Positions 1-12,399 of a stretch of DNA of 64,000 bases are shown here, in pieces. The notes beneath the pieces are model-generated. The model was not told where the DNA came from. It searched no databases and saw nothing but the letters and a program-made list of their open reading frames with translations. Made by a program: the position numbers and the translations under genes. The DNA is taken from the NCBI GenBank assembly GCA_034509495.1, contig CM067519.1, forward strand, positions 25,099,434-25,163,433, written 5' to 3'. The stretch's first letter is position 1. Every line of letters begins with the position of its first letter. The DNA comes from Acestrorhynchus altus. Taxonomy: Eukaryota > Chordata > Actinopteri > Characiformes > Acestrorhynchidae.

Positions 1-188
1 GATATCATAGCAACCACCTAGCAACAACATAGCAACCCCTTAGTAGCAGCATAGCAACCACCATGCAAGACCATAGCAATCATCTAGTAACCACTCAGCA
101 ACCATGTGGAAAACAGTGGCAACAACCTACTAACTATGTAGCTACATTATAGCAACCACTTTGTAACCATTTAGCAACACCATAGCAC
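1..188. repeat. degenerate tandem repeat, about 20-bp unit
   Basis: Repeated variants of CATAGCAACCACCTAGCAAC run from the window edge to about 188, drifting in sequence and spacing. It probably continues to the left. Confidence 0.7.
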
Positions 189-1020
189 CCACCAGGGACT
201 GACCAAAAGCCAACTCTGGAAACTCTTAACTGTTCTTGATTCATACTTGTTTTTCTCAATGTCAAGCCTAAATCCAAAGCAAGGGTCAAGAACAAGGGGC
301 ATTCATGGGTGAGCAAAAAGATTATGACCACTCACATGTGAAGAGAAGAACATTGTCTTGTAACAGTGGCAGAAGGTATGTGAAGATATGGAATAACTGT
401 TCATGCTCATCCTGGAAGACATACAGATCCATTCATATGAATATAAGCACAAACTAAAGGTGATACAGTGGGAAGTACCCATGGTTCTTTGGGTAGTGCT
501 ATGTCTCTCCACGTGGTGGTGGTAGTAGATGCTGGAACAAAAGCTGAGGTTTTGTTAGGTGTAGAAAGGAGGCCAGAACTGAAGCTGATCTTTGGTTGCG
601 GAGGTATGGGTTTGGGGGGTTTAGGTGGTGCACAGCAGAATTTCAGTGTGAAGGTTGTGTTCAGTCACTGAGTACAATTGCTCAAAGTATAAAGTAATAG
701 TGTTTAACACCAGCAGATCATCTGAGGGTCATAGCTGGTGTTTTCTCTCTCTTTCCTTCAGCACATTAATAGGAACAATAATAGAGACCAGAAGGAAAGC
801 AAAGGTCATTTGAAATCAATGATATCTACCAAATATGGTTATTTCTAATTAATTTTTCCAAATAAATCCAAATAACACAGGATGCAGACACAGACTCATG
901 GAAACACTTCACAGACGACACAAAATCAAGGGCTTTCTACTAGATTTTGGAGCAAGTGAGGATTTTATTACATTCACCAATAGATCTGTGAGGTCAGCAT
1001 GGTGGATGACCGTCAACCCA
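189..1020. other. no gene seen
   Basis: AT-rich single-copy-like sequence. Short open frames here have no recognisable protein features. Confidence 0.5.
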
Positions 1021-1029
1021 CCTCATGCT

Positions 1030-1235
1030 CAACTCATCCTTCCCAAAGTACTCTGCTCTTACACATACCTGGATTTAGGCATGGAGCTAATAGGTTCATC
1101 ATGGGCCATCTGCCCAGAGAGTCCTATTCTATTGGCCAGACGTTTGTGTGCATTTGTACATCTGTGCATTTGCACATCTGGCTGAACGCTTTTAGAAGGG
1201 GTGTCTACAAATGTTTGGACATATAGAGTATGAAG
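1030..1235 (-). mobile_element. fragment of the GTATTGGGACAC terminal-repeat family
   Basis: Ends with GTGTCTACAAATGTTTGGAC, the terminal-repeat arrangement of the fuller copy at 25035-25501, preceded by related internal sequence in inverted order. Confidence 0.5.
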
Positions 1236-1398
1236 TTGAATTCCCAGCACAGTGAGGCTTCTACTCTGTCATGTTCTCAGGAAATTGAATGCTGTGATGA
1301 CCGCTCTATGGCAACAACACACAGGATGACCTCATTCAACCAAACACACTGTCCCTGAAAGTCTCGAACTCACTGGACCCACACTGGCTGTCAGATGT

Positions 1399-1399
1399 T

Positions 1400-1492
<93 letters not shown>
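1399..1492. repeat. (TA)n(TG)n microsatellite
   Basis: About 7 TA units followed by about 40 TG units without interruption. Confidence 0.95.
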
Positions 1493-1495
<3 letters not shown>

Positions 1496-1499
1496 CCTA

Positions 1500-2080
1500 A
1501 TGTCTTTGTAGAAATTATTTTAAACTTATTCTTAAAATTGGTTTTCTATGATATGGATGCTTAAATTGTACATAAACTCAAGATATATGTTTACTATTAT
1601 TTTGTGTAAAATATCATTTTGTCTGAAATGCTCATAAATTTACTTCTGTGGTTCCAAACTGAGCGAGAGCTTCCTGAAGTGATCAAAAGCTCCACCCTGA
1701 ATGATGATAAAACAGATTTTTCTCATCATGTCGTGGTTTGTATGTATGATGATATAAAAGCCTTCTGACTTGCTCTGTTCTATCCTCCTTGCTTGTCTTT
1801 ACACTGCTTTGCTGTTGGGATTATCAACTCCCTACCATGCTGCTTTCAAAGGGGCTGAGTGGGTGGGAGACCCGCTGATACTGGGGGTGGACGCACTTAT
1901 CAAAAAACTGAAGGAACACCTCAGTAAAGTGGCATCATGAGAAGAAAGAATATAAAGAAATATACCAACTACACAGAAGTACATTTATATAAATGTACAT
2001 AAATGTTGAAAATAAATGAACATTTTAAATATGTATCTTCATTTTACATATAATGAGAGATGATACAGCTTAACCCATAA
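1500..2080. other. no gene seen
   Basis: AT-rich sequence with no frame, RNA gene or repeat I can identify. Confidence 0.4.
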
Positions 2081-2099
2081 AACTTGTATAAAATATATT

Positions 2100-2891
2100 T
2101 AATAGAAATGTACTTCTCATTTGGAAAAGGTTTCCCTTTGGCTGGAAACAATGTCAATCAGAGGCTTCTACAACCGTGTATCATCTCTGGACATCAACTG
2201 GAAGAAAGACGTTCCCACTCCTCCATGGAATTCTTTCAGCTCTGTGATGTTTCAGTGTCAGTCTTTGTGCAGACGCTCTTCCATTCTCCTCAAGCCACCT
2301 CGGATACAATAAAGAGCTCATAGTGGTTTCTATGATGGAGAGATCTTCAGACCCTGCTGGGTGCAAAGCAGCTCCAAAACCTCACACACCTACCCCATGC
2401 TTCACAGTTGGTATGCAGTTCTTAGCTCAAATGCTGTCGGTGTGCCAACCATGTCTTCTCTGTTACTGTGCCCAAACGATTTCAACTTTGGATTCATCAC
2501 AATGCCCCAGAAGTCTGCTCTTGTCTAGATGTTCTCCAACAAACTGACAATGCATGATGGAAAAGCAACATTTTCTTCTGTGCATCTCCCATGAAAATCA
2601 AACTTTGCGGTCTCTTTCTGAGGAAGATGCTGCACTTTAGTGATTATGCTGATATACACAAATGTTTGCTAGACACCTGAATAGACTCCCTGGTTGTTTT
2701 GGGATGAGTTTAGAACTGTATTTATGTGGATGGGTGAACTTCCAACATCCTGACTTCACTGAATGCAATCAAATCCTCACAACAATGTTCCAAAATTGAA
2801 TAGAAAGTCTTCCCTGGACAGAAGAGAAAGTTACTCCAGTAAGAAACAATGAATCAGCAGGTGTCCCAATACTTTTATTCATGGTGCTTTA
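2100..2891 (-). mobile_element. decayed Tc1-like transposon
   Basis: On the minus strand, frames broken by stops keep pieces such as D-E-S-K-V-E-I and a P-T-V-K-H-G-type segment, typical of the Tc1/mariner transposase core. The outer end reads GTGTCCCAATACTTTTATTC, the same type of terminal repeat seen elsewhere in the window. Confidence 0.6.
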
Positions 2892-2929
2892 TGTATGTTG
2901 AAAATGATGATGGTTATCAATCAACTGTT

Positions 2930-3240
2930 TCAGCATTACGTTGAGCATCCTCTGGCCTGGTATGACCCCTGGCCCCGTGGCAGCAGGAGTGTGTGTGATT
3001 AGAGCGTAGTGTGTGTCTGCAGCTGAAACACACCCATTCATCACAGCCCTGGACAGAGTGGTTGATGCGCTCTGCCTCCTCCCCGGGCTGGGCTAATGAA
3101 CACTAATGGTGGAGGGCTTGCTGTGCTGATGGAGCTCAATGTGATGGAGGCATTGGCAAACGCCTCACGTGAATCTCAGAGCAAGGGCTCCACTCATGCC
3201 GGCAAGCAGCACCGCTCTCACTTATTCCACCACCACTGTC
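2930..3240. other. repeat-free block, candidate conserved non-coding element
   Basis: Balanced composition, with homeodomain-type TAATGA/CTAATG and E-box CAGCTG sites and no coding frame. Whether it is conserved needs a cross-species alignment. Confidence 0.25.
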
Positions 3241-3639
3241 TAATTTGCCCTACTGGAAACTAAATGCAAAGTTTGTATCTCCAAAACAGCAACTTTACAA
3301 GAGAGGAAACTTTCTAACTTTCAAAGGAAGCAAGATTTTTATCTCAATTCATTTTAGAGTACCTATTGGTCCATTCATTAAAACGTCTGACACAATATAA
3401 AGTTTTTATGGATGATCGATTTTATTGCACTGCTGTCCCATGTGACCAAATGACTGAACGTGATATATACAATGTGTCTCAGAGAACATATAGAGCATAG
3501 AAATGGGAAGAACTTTAATTCTAAACAGATACTGCTACTGGTTAATTTACCTTCAGCTGGGTTATTATTCAGTCAATATCTATTGCCAATTGCCAATTCA
3601 GAATTATTCAGAACTATCATCAAGTATTTTGTTATCATT

Positions 3640-4440
3640 ACCGTATAATGAATTCAAACATATACTGAATAAATGAAACTATGAAAGTATTCAATCTATA
3701 ATGATAATCAGGATCCATCACGAAGTCAGATCCACTATTAATTGTCTAGAATCCACTACAATTATTCGCATCCACTATTAATTATTCAGAACTGTTTTTT
3801 GAGTTATTCAGGATCCACTATTAATTATTCAGAATCCACTATGAATTATTCTTAAGGCCCATCATGTATTATTAGCAATCATTATGATTCAATCCAGGAT
3901 TCACTATGAACTATTATCTATGAATCTATGAATCTATTAATAATTATCGTGAATCACCATGAACTATTCTAAGGCCCACTATGTATTATTCAGTAAGGAT
4001 CAGCGTGAATCTACCAGATCTACTTATCAACGGCTCCAGCAACTACTAAAGACTAACTGTATCTATTAATAATTATTCAGGGTCCACTATGAGTTATTAT
4101 TCAGTAATGCAGTAATTTAAAACTTTATTTAACCAGGAGGTCCCTTTAGATTGTTAACCACTGTGAATTTATCAGTAACTACTATGAATTGCTTAATAAC
4201 TACTATCACATTATTTAGTACTATTAATGAATCAGTATCTGATACAAATGTGATTCATTAACTAATATTTAACATCTACTTGAATGATTGTAAAAGACAG
4301 CTATGAATGATCAACTATAAACGATACATCAACCACCGTGATTTATTCAGTATGCACTCTGAATTTCTGAGTCTACTATGAATGATTCAATAACTGCTAT
4401 GAATTATTAATTAATCACTTTAATCAATTCCTAGAAATGA
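3640..4440. repeat. degenerate minisatellite with ATTATTCAG core
   Basis: Imperfect units built on ATTATTCAGGATCCACTATT recur through about 800 bases with unequal spacing. Confidence 0.6.
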
Positions 4441-5340
4441 AGAATGGCTGACTATAGCAGCTATTCTCTAAAGCTTTCCAAGTAGCTTGTATTGGATTTG
4501 CTGGCAATAATCTCAAGAAGAGTCCACATTAGGCTGGTTTGCATATCAGAACCCCTAGATGAGTCCATACTAGATCTGAGAAACTAAGTGCTCGAAAGTG
4601 AGCTTCCAGCACAATGTTAGAACTCAGTGGAATGAGGATCAGCATGATTCCGGGTGACTCTGAGGTGTTTTAGCCTGTAATTCTACAGCTCCTGTAGAAC
4701 TGCACTGATTATGCATCAGGTTACAGAGGATTTCACATCTATATGCATAATACCATAAATGCATGATTAAAATAGTCGAAATCCATCTGAAAATGGAAAC
4801 AGCCGCATAATACCTTCAGAAACAAAGAGCTCGGTCCTCACGGCAGTAAACAGATCCTGTCCTGTTCTACATTAGATCTGCATGTTTGTTCTCTGTGTCT
4901 GTTCTTGTCTAAAGCGCCAAGAATCCATTTAAGAAACTATTCAACTGCTTAAGACAGATAAGGCAACAAAGTGGAGCTGAAACATTACATTTCAGCCCAA
5001 TGAATAATTTCAGTTCCACAAGAAAAATAAAGGCTCTGAAGTCAGCCAAGCACCACTGTGGCTTTCACACCACATGCCTGAATGAGGCACAAGTAAAGAA
5101 GAGCCACACCCAATTTAGATTAAACACTCATTAAACACTGCCATCGCCACAGCCACAAAGAAAAACAACACCAATTCCCACTGAGAGGAAGAGCAACAAT
5201 CCTACCATTTCTTATACAAAAGTGCGTTTCAGCAACCTTCCTCCTGTCTCTACTAGCCTGTCCCATTTGGTGATCAGAATCTCCACCACCTCATACACTC
5301 CAAACCACATATCCCATACAGCATGAACCAGCGACATTCA
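4441..5340. other. no gene seen
   Basis: AT-rich, with no exon signal or identifiable repeat. Confidence 0.4.
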
Positions 5341-5345
5341 AATCT

Positions 5346-5655
5346 ATCCACCATATACACCTATCAGCCATAGCACTGAAACCACCTGCTCTCAACCGTC
5401 AAGGTATTGGAACCCATAAGACCTCTGAAGGTGTCCTTGTGGTATCTATACCAACCAAGTCCTTGAAGTTAGCTGCACTTGGTGTTCCATAAGGAGCATC
5501 AATGAGCCTGTGCCCATGACCCTGTAGAACCTTGAGCACTTTTAGTAGGTACTGACCACTTCATACCAGGAACACCCCACAAGACTTTGCTGATGTTTCA
5601 GAGATGCTTTTGATCATCACTGGCCATCCACCCATACATTCAGCAGAACCTGACT
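5346..5655. mobile_element. internally deleted Tc1/mariner-like element
   Basis: Begins with ACCTATCAGCCATAGCACTG, close to the TIR of a common fish DNA transposon (recognised from memory), and continues with sequence matching the reverse complement of its transposase gene. The large middle section is missing. Confidence 0.55.
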
Positions 5656-6460
5656 ACAAGAAATGAGGCCATAAGTGCATAAGGAATAAAGACAGCTCTA
5701 GTTGAGGGTTATAAAACTCTGAAGCATTAGGCTGTGTTGAAGGAGAACTGTTCTCCAACTAGCAGAGAGTCTTCCCTGATAGAAACAGCTCACTCCACCT
5801 AAAGCAGGAGGCCTCCATTTGACACCTTAATTTCAGACGGTTAATTGAAAGAAAGAAGTGTCCCAACATTTCTGTCCATGTGAGAGACATCACAGTTGGA
5901 TTCGAAATGCATTGTAAAGCACGGCTCAGTTATAAAAGAGCACACACTATCGGTAAGTCGGGGTAAATGACAGATGGAGAGCATTCACTGCTTCATGTTC
6001 TCCAGCATAACATGCTCAAAGTAGGTTAACAGCCACGCCTGCATCCTATGGCAGTGATATGAAAGAAAATGCTTCAGCCTAACATAATAGAATGGATTCT
6101 AATTGTGTTAAAGCCAGTAATGCTGGAAATCTGATAGAGAGCACTACAATCACTCCTCATTTTCATCATCTCCTGATCTCCACAGGAGATAGCGGCTGCC
6201 TCTAAAGCACTGTCATACAGCGGCGTAATATCCTGAAAAACATTCTGAATGTCCGACTTTTTACAGGTTTCGTAGCGAAATTGTTTAATTTATACTTTAG
6301 AGCATCAGTTCAGTAACGAGAAAATCACAGCATCGTTAGTCTTCTCACTTGAGGTCATTTACTTTTTGTTGCGGGCTGATAAACGACAAAGAACGTGTCA
6401 GACTTCATGACGGTATTACTGTCAACATTACTATAACCTTTCTCTCAGCTCCATATCTAC
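5656..6460. other. no gene seen; terminal-repeat fragment near 5866
   Basis: A GTGTCCCAACATTTCTGTCC end (near 5862-5881) of the dispersed GTGTCCCAATACTTTTGTCC family, then unique sequence. Confidence 0.4.
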
Positions 6461-6461
6461 T

Positions 6462-6785
6462 CATCTATCTATCTATCTATCACTATCTATCACTCTATCT
6501 ATCTATCTATCTATCTATCTATTTAGCTAACTCAGCCAGCCAGCTAAACTAGCTATCTGGGTCTGTATGTCTATCTATGCGTCTATCAATCTCTCTATCT
6601 TTCTGTCTGTCTGTCTATCAGACTGTCTTCGTCTGTGCACTGGCCCTCTATCGTCTGTTTGTCTGTCTGTCTGTCTATCAGCCTGTCTATCTCTATCAAT
6701 CTGTCTGTCTATCAGTCTGTCTGTCTATCGTTATCTATCTATCTCTGTCTATGCGTCTGTCTCTTTCTCTGTCTGTCTGTCTGAT
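6462..6785. repeat. (TATC)n/(TCTG)n tract (GATA/GACA on the minus strand)
   Basis: (CTAT)n blocks at 6462-6530 and 6560-6600 pass into mixed CTGT/CTAT units to 6785. The reverse strand reads GATA and GACA, the composition of Bkm-type repeats. The open frames here are repeat artefacts. Confidence 0.85.
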
Positions 6786-6799
6786 CTCTTCTGCCGTAT

Positions 6800-8265
6800 T
6801 TTAATGCCGTGTTTGTTTTGCTGGTAATCTGAAAGTTGAGGTTGAATCAGGGCATCGCAGGCCACTTTCTGACTGCCATTAGACGTAACAAAGAGTCAGG
6901 AGTTTGCTTTGGGGAATAAACTTTTCCTTTGTAATTTAAAAAAAAAAAAAAACCCTGAACTGTCTGGTTGTTTGCATTTTGCTCTCCGGAGGAGTTTGCA
7001 GCCACTTGCCTCTGCTTTACAGGTCGATAAATAAAACCATCTCTGTCCATTTGTGAAGCGCTGAGGACCTGAAGCGAGAGCAGGCCGACAGGCTGAGTGA
7101 CGCTCGTCTGAAAACCGAGCATCAACACCGGAGTGAAGGACGCGACCGAATGCTTTAGGAAAAAGTAAACAATTCAATTACACAGTTTTTCCCTTAACGA
7201 ACAAACAAAACAGTCCACAGACTGAGGGCCTGAACTTCGCTTCCTTATGTTTGCACTGCAGCGACCGTAGCTTATGTAGCTGGAAATGGACGCCACCGAT
7301 CCCCCAGAGAACTAAACCACCAGACACTACCCTCAGAGTGTGTGGAGGTGTTTACTCATCTCCAACAGACTTGATTATGTGGTTTCTGAGATGTGTCTAA
7401 TAGTTGATAAGAGTAGTCCGTTTAAGATTACTAAAGAACCAAGTTACCATGTTCCTAATGCTGCCTGCTGTGGTAACGTTACAATTTTTGGTCAAAATAA
7501 CCCTCATACTTTAACAAACTTACAATATTTTAGGTTAAATTCCTTCCCAAGCTCATTCCCAAATGTCAAACCACTGCCTCCAGGCCAATTCAGGGGTGGA
7601 TGGGTGGACAGTCGAGTTTCAGGGACATGGGAGACTTAATTAGGTCCACAATTGATCCTAATCCCACACCTTTGCATTCTTGCACCTTAAAGGCATAACA
7701 GCGGTGCAACGAACGATAAACGGCGAACTCTTTAACAGACTCATTTCCTCTCATTTCCACTATATCTGAAGGCCGCAGCCCGGCCTCTGAACAGTCGGAC
7801 AGATCCGCAGGAGCTGTTGACCACCTCGCGGTTTTGCTTCGCCTCTACTTCAATCTGTCGACGGTTTCATTTACGCCTCTGTGCAGAGCCAACAGAGCCT
7901 ATGCCAGGATACCCACTACAATCCATCTGCTGCTTCATCATATCACCATTCAGGCTGCTGGGGCCCAAAACTCAATAGATCGTGTGAATGGAGTGAAGAA
8001 CCGAGGCCGCGGACTCCTTTAAGCTTTTTGCAGGATTTATGACAAGAGTTTGCTTATGGAGCATAAGCTTTACCAACACATAATTCTGCAGGAGTGGACC
8101 GCAGACATCCATTAAAGAGTGTAAAAACGAGTCAGCACCGCTTTTACACATCATAGCCAGCTGTGATAATTAAACCTATTGGACGTTTCGGGTTTATTTA
8201 CCGCAGCAACTGGCACATGGTGGGCAGTCACTAATGTGGTCAGTGTATTAAGGATTAAAAGGGTG
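6800..8265. other. no gene seen
   Basis: Contains a 14-A run near 6939. No splice-bounded frame recognised. Confidence 0.4.
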
Positions 8266-8269
8266 AATG

Positions 8270-8725
8270 TGAACTCAAAAGGGTGAATCTGTCTTTGCTA
8301 GGTAGTTGGTATGGTATCCCAGGTAGCTTATATGAGGTGGTTGTGGAGTGTTGATAGAGCGTCCAATAGCGTCCCACACATTTTCAATCAGGGATAGGTC
8401 TGTAGATGACACTGACCACGGCGTAGCATCCTGAGACGGCAGCAGTGTGTGGATGAGCGTCATTCACTGGAACAGAGCACCTTGAGTGTGTTCAGAAAGA
8501 TCGGACCAATGGTTGAAGGACCTCATTATCGTAATGTTGAGCTCAAAGTGCCTTTAATGAAGACCAAAGGTATGACATTGTACCCACAACAGTCCTTCTG
8601 GATGCATGACAACAAACCTTTGATCTTGGTGTTGACCACCGCGTTTCCACACATGGATTCATTGACTGCCTCCAACAAGACATAAGTTGCACTGCCAAGG
8701 TGACCACCTTCCATTCTGAGTGACT
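8270..8725 (-). mobile_element. Tc1-like transposase remnant
   Basis: The minus strand encodes broken pieces including S-T-D-L-S-L-I-E-N-V-W-D, the segment with the third catalytic acidic residue of Tc1 transposases. Related to the copies at 33220 and 41172. Confidence 0.7.
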
Positions 8726-8729
8726 CCAG

Positions 8730-9650
8730 CTGCTGCTGTACATTGCCATCGCTGGATTTTTTCTGTATAACTGTAACACTTTTTTAGGTGTTTACTCTAG
8801 CTGTATCTTTTAAAAATGCTTGGTTTGGTCCAATCAAACAACAACAAATTTAACTTTTGTTTTCTGACAAAAGAAACATTACTGATTCTTATTCTGACTT
8901 TATTGTCCCATTTATTGTTGTTAGTTCAAAGTCGATCCATATCGAATACAATTCACACTTAAAATCTGCTGGGATCCCTCATGAAGGCAGCTACTACTGT
9001 CTTCTGACTAAAAAGAACGATCAAAAATAGAACTTCTTAAGATGATATTTTTACGCTTGGCTCTTCTTTGTGTAGCTGAAGGCAGCAAAGTCAGAGCGGT
9101 TCAGGCTAACAAAACCTCCTCCACCACACGGCAAAGCAGGAGCAACGCTGAACACCTACACACCCGGCCACCGTCTGAAATGTGAAGTTTTGATGTTACT
9201 TTAAATTAGGTAATGTAACAAAAATACATGCATTTCATGTATTCATCTAAACCAGCCATGTGTTCATGCTTCGGGTATATTTATCTTCCTTCCAAGTACT
9301 GAAGACTGCTGACATGACAGCTGCTGTGGTTTATGGGGCGAAAGGCCTTGGTTTCATGACCGATTTATTTTTCTTTATATGATCATTTATTTTTTTATTC
9401 TGGGACTTTATTATGTTAAAAGAATTGTGTTCAAGTGTTTTGAAAAGCAAGGTGTTCGACACATTTGATGGGCAGGTATCTTTAACCCACTTCTGCAGCC
9501 TGGTCTCCTGAAGACCCGTTCTGTCAATTAACACTACATGAAGTGACAGGGAAGCGGAAGGATCTGTAATTGGGCTGCACTGTACTTTGGTTCTGTAATG
9601 AAAATACACGAGCTTTTAACACAATTAAAGCTGTGTTAGGTGTGCTAAAT
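8730..9650. other. no gene seen
   Basis: AT-rich single-copy-like DNA without exon signals. Confidence 0.4.
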
Positions 9651-9655
9651 CTCAA

Positions 9656-9656
<1 letters not shown>

Positions 9657-9693
<37 letters not shown>
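9657..9693. repeat. (TG)n microsatellite
   Basis: About 18 uninterrupted TG units. A short (TA)n follows at 9815-9832. Confidence 0.95.
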
Positions 9694-9700
<7 letters not shown>

Positions 9701-9837
9701 CTTTGTTGACAACAGGAACACAAGAGAAAAGTAGGGCAAATTAACCAAATTAATTCCATTAATCTGACTGTGTCTAAAAGCTATTACATAAACATTGAGT
9801 ACTTACATGTGTAGTATATATATATATATATATACAT

Positions 9838-10203
9838 CTGTACCAAAAGCCCTTTGAGCTTCAAGAACAGCTCGGCTTGACCCCCTCCGTCCCTCAGAAT
9901 GCAAGGAAAACATGCATCCACACTCTTTTCTGTTCTGCACCAAATGGTGGAAACAAGTTTCCCCAGAGTCCAGAATAGCTGAGTCCCTCACTGTCTTCAA
10001 AAACGCAGACTGAAGACTCATCTGTTTCAGGAGATTTAACTCCATAAAGACATTTGTGTTCAACAGGATCCAAGCGTGAGGAACCTCTAGATTCCAGCCT
10101 CGTCTACTAGCGAAGGATATTCTAAGTGAACAGCAAAGTACTTTTGTAAGTCGCTCCGGAAACGGGCGTCTGCTAAAGGCCGCAAATGTAAATGTAAATA
10201 TAT
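9838..10203 (+). mobile_element. 3' end of a fish LINE or tail-sharing SINE
   Basis: Ends with the widespread teleost retroposon tail TTGTAAGTCGCTCCGGAAAC, then GCGTCTGCTAAAGG and short AAATGTA repeats. The sequence before it looks like degraded 3' LINE sequence. Confidence 0.65.
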
Positions 10204-10590
10204 ATAAAGCTTTCTACTCTGCAACATTGCTCTGACGATCTTTTTGCATTCCACCACAAGCCCTGGGGCAGGCAATCCCATTACCGCGACAGCTGCAGTG
10301 TCCACCTACTGTCCATAATTTCATTAGACACTCCTACCTTTGGTCCACCTTGTAGACAGTAGCACAGATAATGGTAACTTGCCTACAGCCTCCAACATCA
10401 GCCTGCTAATCCCAATAATATATATAAAGTAACTGCCATGAGAGAAGGTAGCCTTGAGGTGTAATGACAGGGACAGTGCCAACTAGATCTCTCAGTCAGT
10501 TAAAGAGAACTGAATTAATTCACTTTAACTCAAAATAAGCCAAAATGTCCTTTGTAATGTTTATGGAACATTTTATCATACATAAGGCAA

Positions 10591-10594
10591 GTGC

Positions 10595-10632
<38 letters not shown>
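10591..10632. repeat. (TG)n with an inner CGCGCG block
   Basis: Alternating purine-pyrimidine throughout, including TGCGCGCGTG, so it has Z-DNA potential. Confidence 0.9.
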
Positions 10633-10789
10633 TTGTGCACCTGTGCACTGTGTACTCAGTGTTTCTGTCTGGATTTAAGAAGCAGGGCATCTTTAATTCA
10701 TCAGCACGGCACTTCAGCCAGATTCAACTATTTTAAAGTGGGATGCTTTAGAGTTTGAGCACATAATGAATTGAAAACGCATCAGGGTG

Positions 10790-11000
10790 GACACTGAGAG
10801 GTGGATGGAGTGATGATGGAGGAGAAGAACAGACAGGAGGGGCTTCCGTCTCATACAATTATCACTTGATGCCAGAGTTAATAGTGTTTACGGTAAGAGG
10901 CAGGCTTTTCCCACAATGAACTCTCTTCTTCTCTCGGGAAAGTTTCAGAGCTGCTTTCTCCAGCTTCAAAAATAACCATGACGTGATATCTTACAAATAA
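10790..11000. other. repeat-free block, candidate regulatory DNA
   Basis: Balanced composition without a coding frame. Listed only because it contrasts with the repeat-rich surroundings. Confidence 0.2.
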
Positions 11001-11189
11001 GAATGGATGAAAGTATTTAGTAAACCTGAATTAAAAATTACTCTGAAATACCATGAAACCTTTAAAGCTCATAACCTTCAGAAATAAAAAAAAGCATCTT
11101 TTATTAAAGGAATAAAAGGTAGTTTGTTTCTCGATCCAAACTAATGAATGCAGCACATCGGGTGACCACACCCAGCTCTTAATACATAC

Positions 11190-11670
11190 TGATCACTGGA
11201 GTGGTTTCAATCCAGTATGAATCTGAAGAGAATGCTGTTTCAACAGTCTAACAGTGATAACTGTGGGATGGTTTCAGTCCAGTATGAATCTGCTTTGTGT
11301 AGATTTCAGAGTCAAACAGCAATACCAGTAGAGTGATTTCAGTCCAGTATGAATCAGCAGTGTGTGTTTATTCCAGTCTAACAGTAATAATGTGATGTTT
11401 CAGTCCAAAGGAATCACATTGTTGCTATTCCATTTTAACAGTGATCATTTAGGAATGGTTTCAGTCCAGTATGAATTTTCAGTGTGTGTTTATTCCAGTC
11501 TATCTTTGATCATTTGTTGGAATGGTTGTAATCCAGTATGAATACACAGAGTATGGTGTTTCAACAGTCTAACATATGAATCTGCAGTGTGTGTGGAGTT
11601 ATTCCAGTCTAGAGGGTTTCCTGAGGGTGTTTATTCCAGTATGAATCTACAGAGGGTGTATCTGTAGTGC
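11190..11670. repeat. degenerate minisatellite, roughly 60-bp unit
   Basis: Repeated GTTTCAGTCCAGTATGAATC and TATTCCAGTCTAACAGT segments, imperfect and variably spaced. Confidence 0.75.
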
Positions 11671-11840
11671 AACACTGCCATGATCATCCAGGACTTTTCA
11701 ATCAAGGCTTTGAGAATTTGCGGAAGTTGTACTGATCGCTACTTTATCCGACACCATTCAGCCAATCAGATCTCACACATTACACAACATCCCGTGGTAA
11801 ACGAATTAAGTTCCCAGTAGTTAATTAGAGTGACACCCCG

Positions 11841-11843
<3 letters not shown>

Positions 11844-11910
<67 letters not shown>
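11844..11910. repeat. (TG)n microsatellite
   Basis: About 33 uninterrupted TG units. Confidence 0.95.
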
Positions 11911-11912
<2 letters not shown>

Positions 11913-11934
11913 GAGTTGAGATGTGTCTTGATAA

Positions 11935-12140
11935 AAAGTGGAGCAGCTCTCACTCAGTGTATTCTGCTATAAAAGCACAGATTTCTCTGCAGGACCCAAA
12001 CGAGCGGAAAATTCCCAATTACACTGATGTGATTACCCACCTCCGCACATCCTCCACAATTAGCACACGCCTGTCCCCGCCGATCACTCGCCGCATTCGT
12101 AACGGTGTGTTTACACCCCACCGAGCCAGGGACCACTCTT
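11935..12140. other. repeat-free block, candidate conserved non-coding element
   Basis: Balanced composition with ATTA/TAAT sites beside a TG tract. No coding homology recognised. Confidence 0.25.
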
Positions 12141-12399
12141 AGGAAACATTTCTTTCAGCCACTTCTGCTGCACTGACACACCAAATTGGACTGACAGGAC
12201 TGAGTCTGTAACACAAAAAACACAATTCAAATTCTTATTGAAGTAAGTCACCAAACTACCTTCTACATGCAATAACGTATTTCGATTCTCATTCTATATA
12301 ACACTCAGTGAATAATGGTTGTACGCAGAAAACTGGTCAGCAAGCAGATTAACCCATTGACCCCTACGCATTTTTGAGCGCTTACTTGCTACTTTATAA

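Noticed and set aside
4118..4140. AACTTTATTTAACCAGGAGGTCCC as a transposon end
   Set aside because: It resembles a common fish repeat word, but is too short and isolated to call an element.
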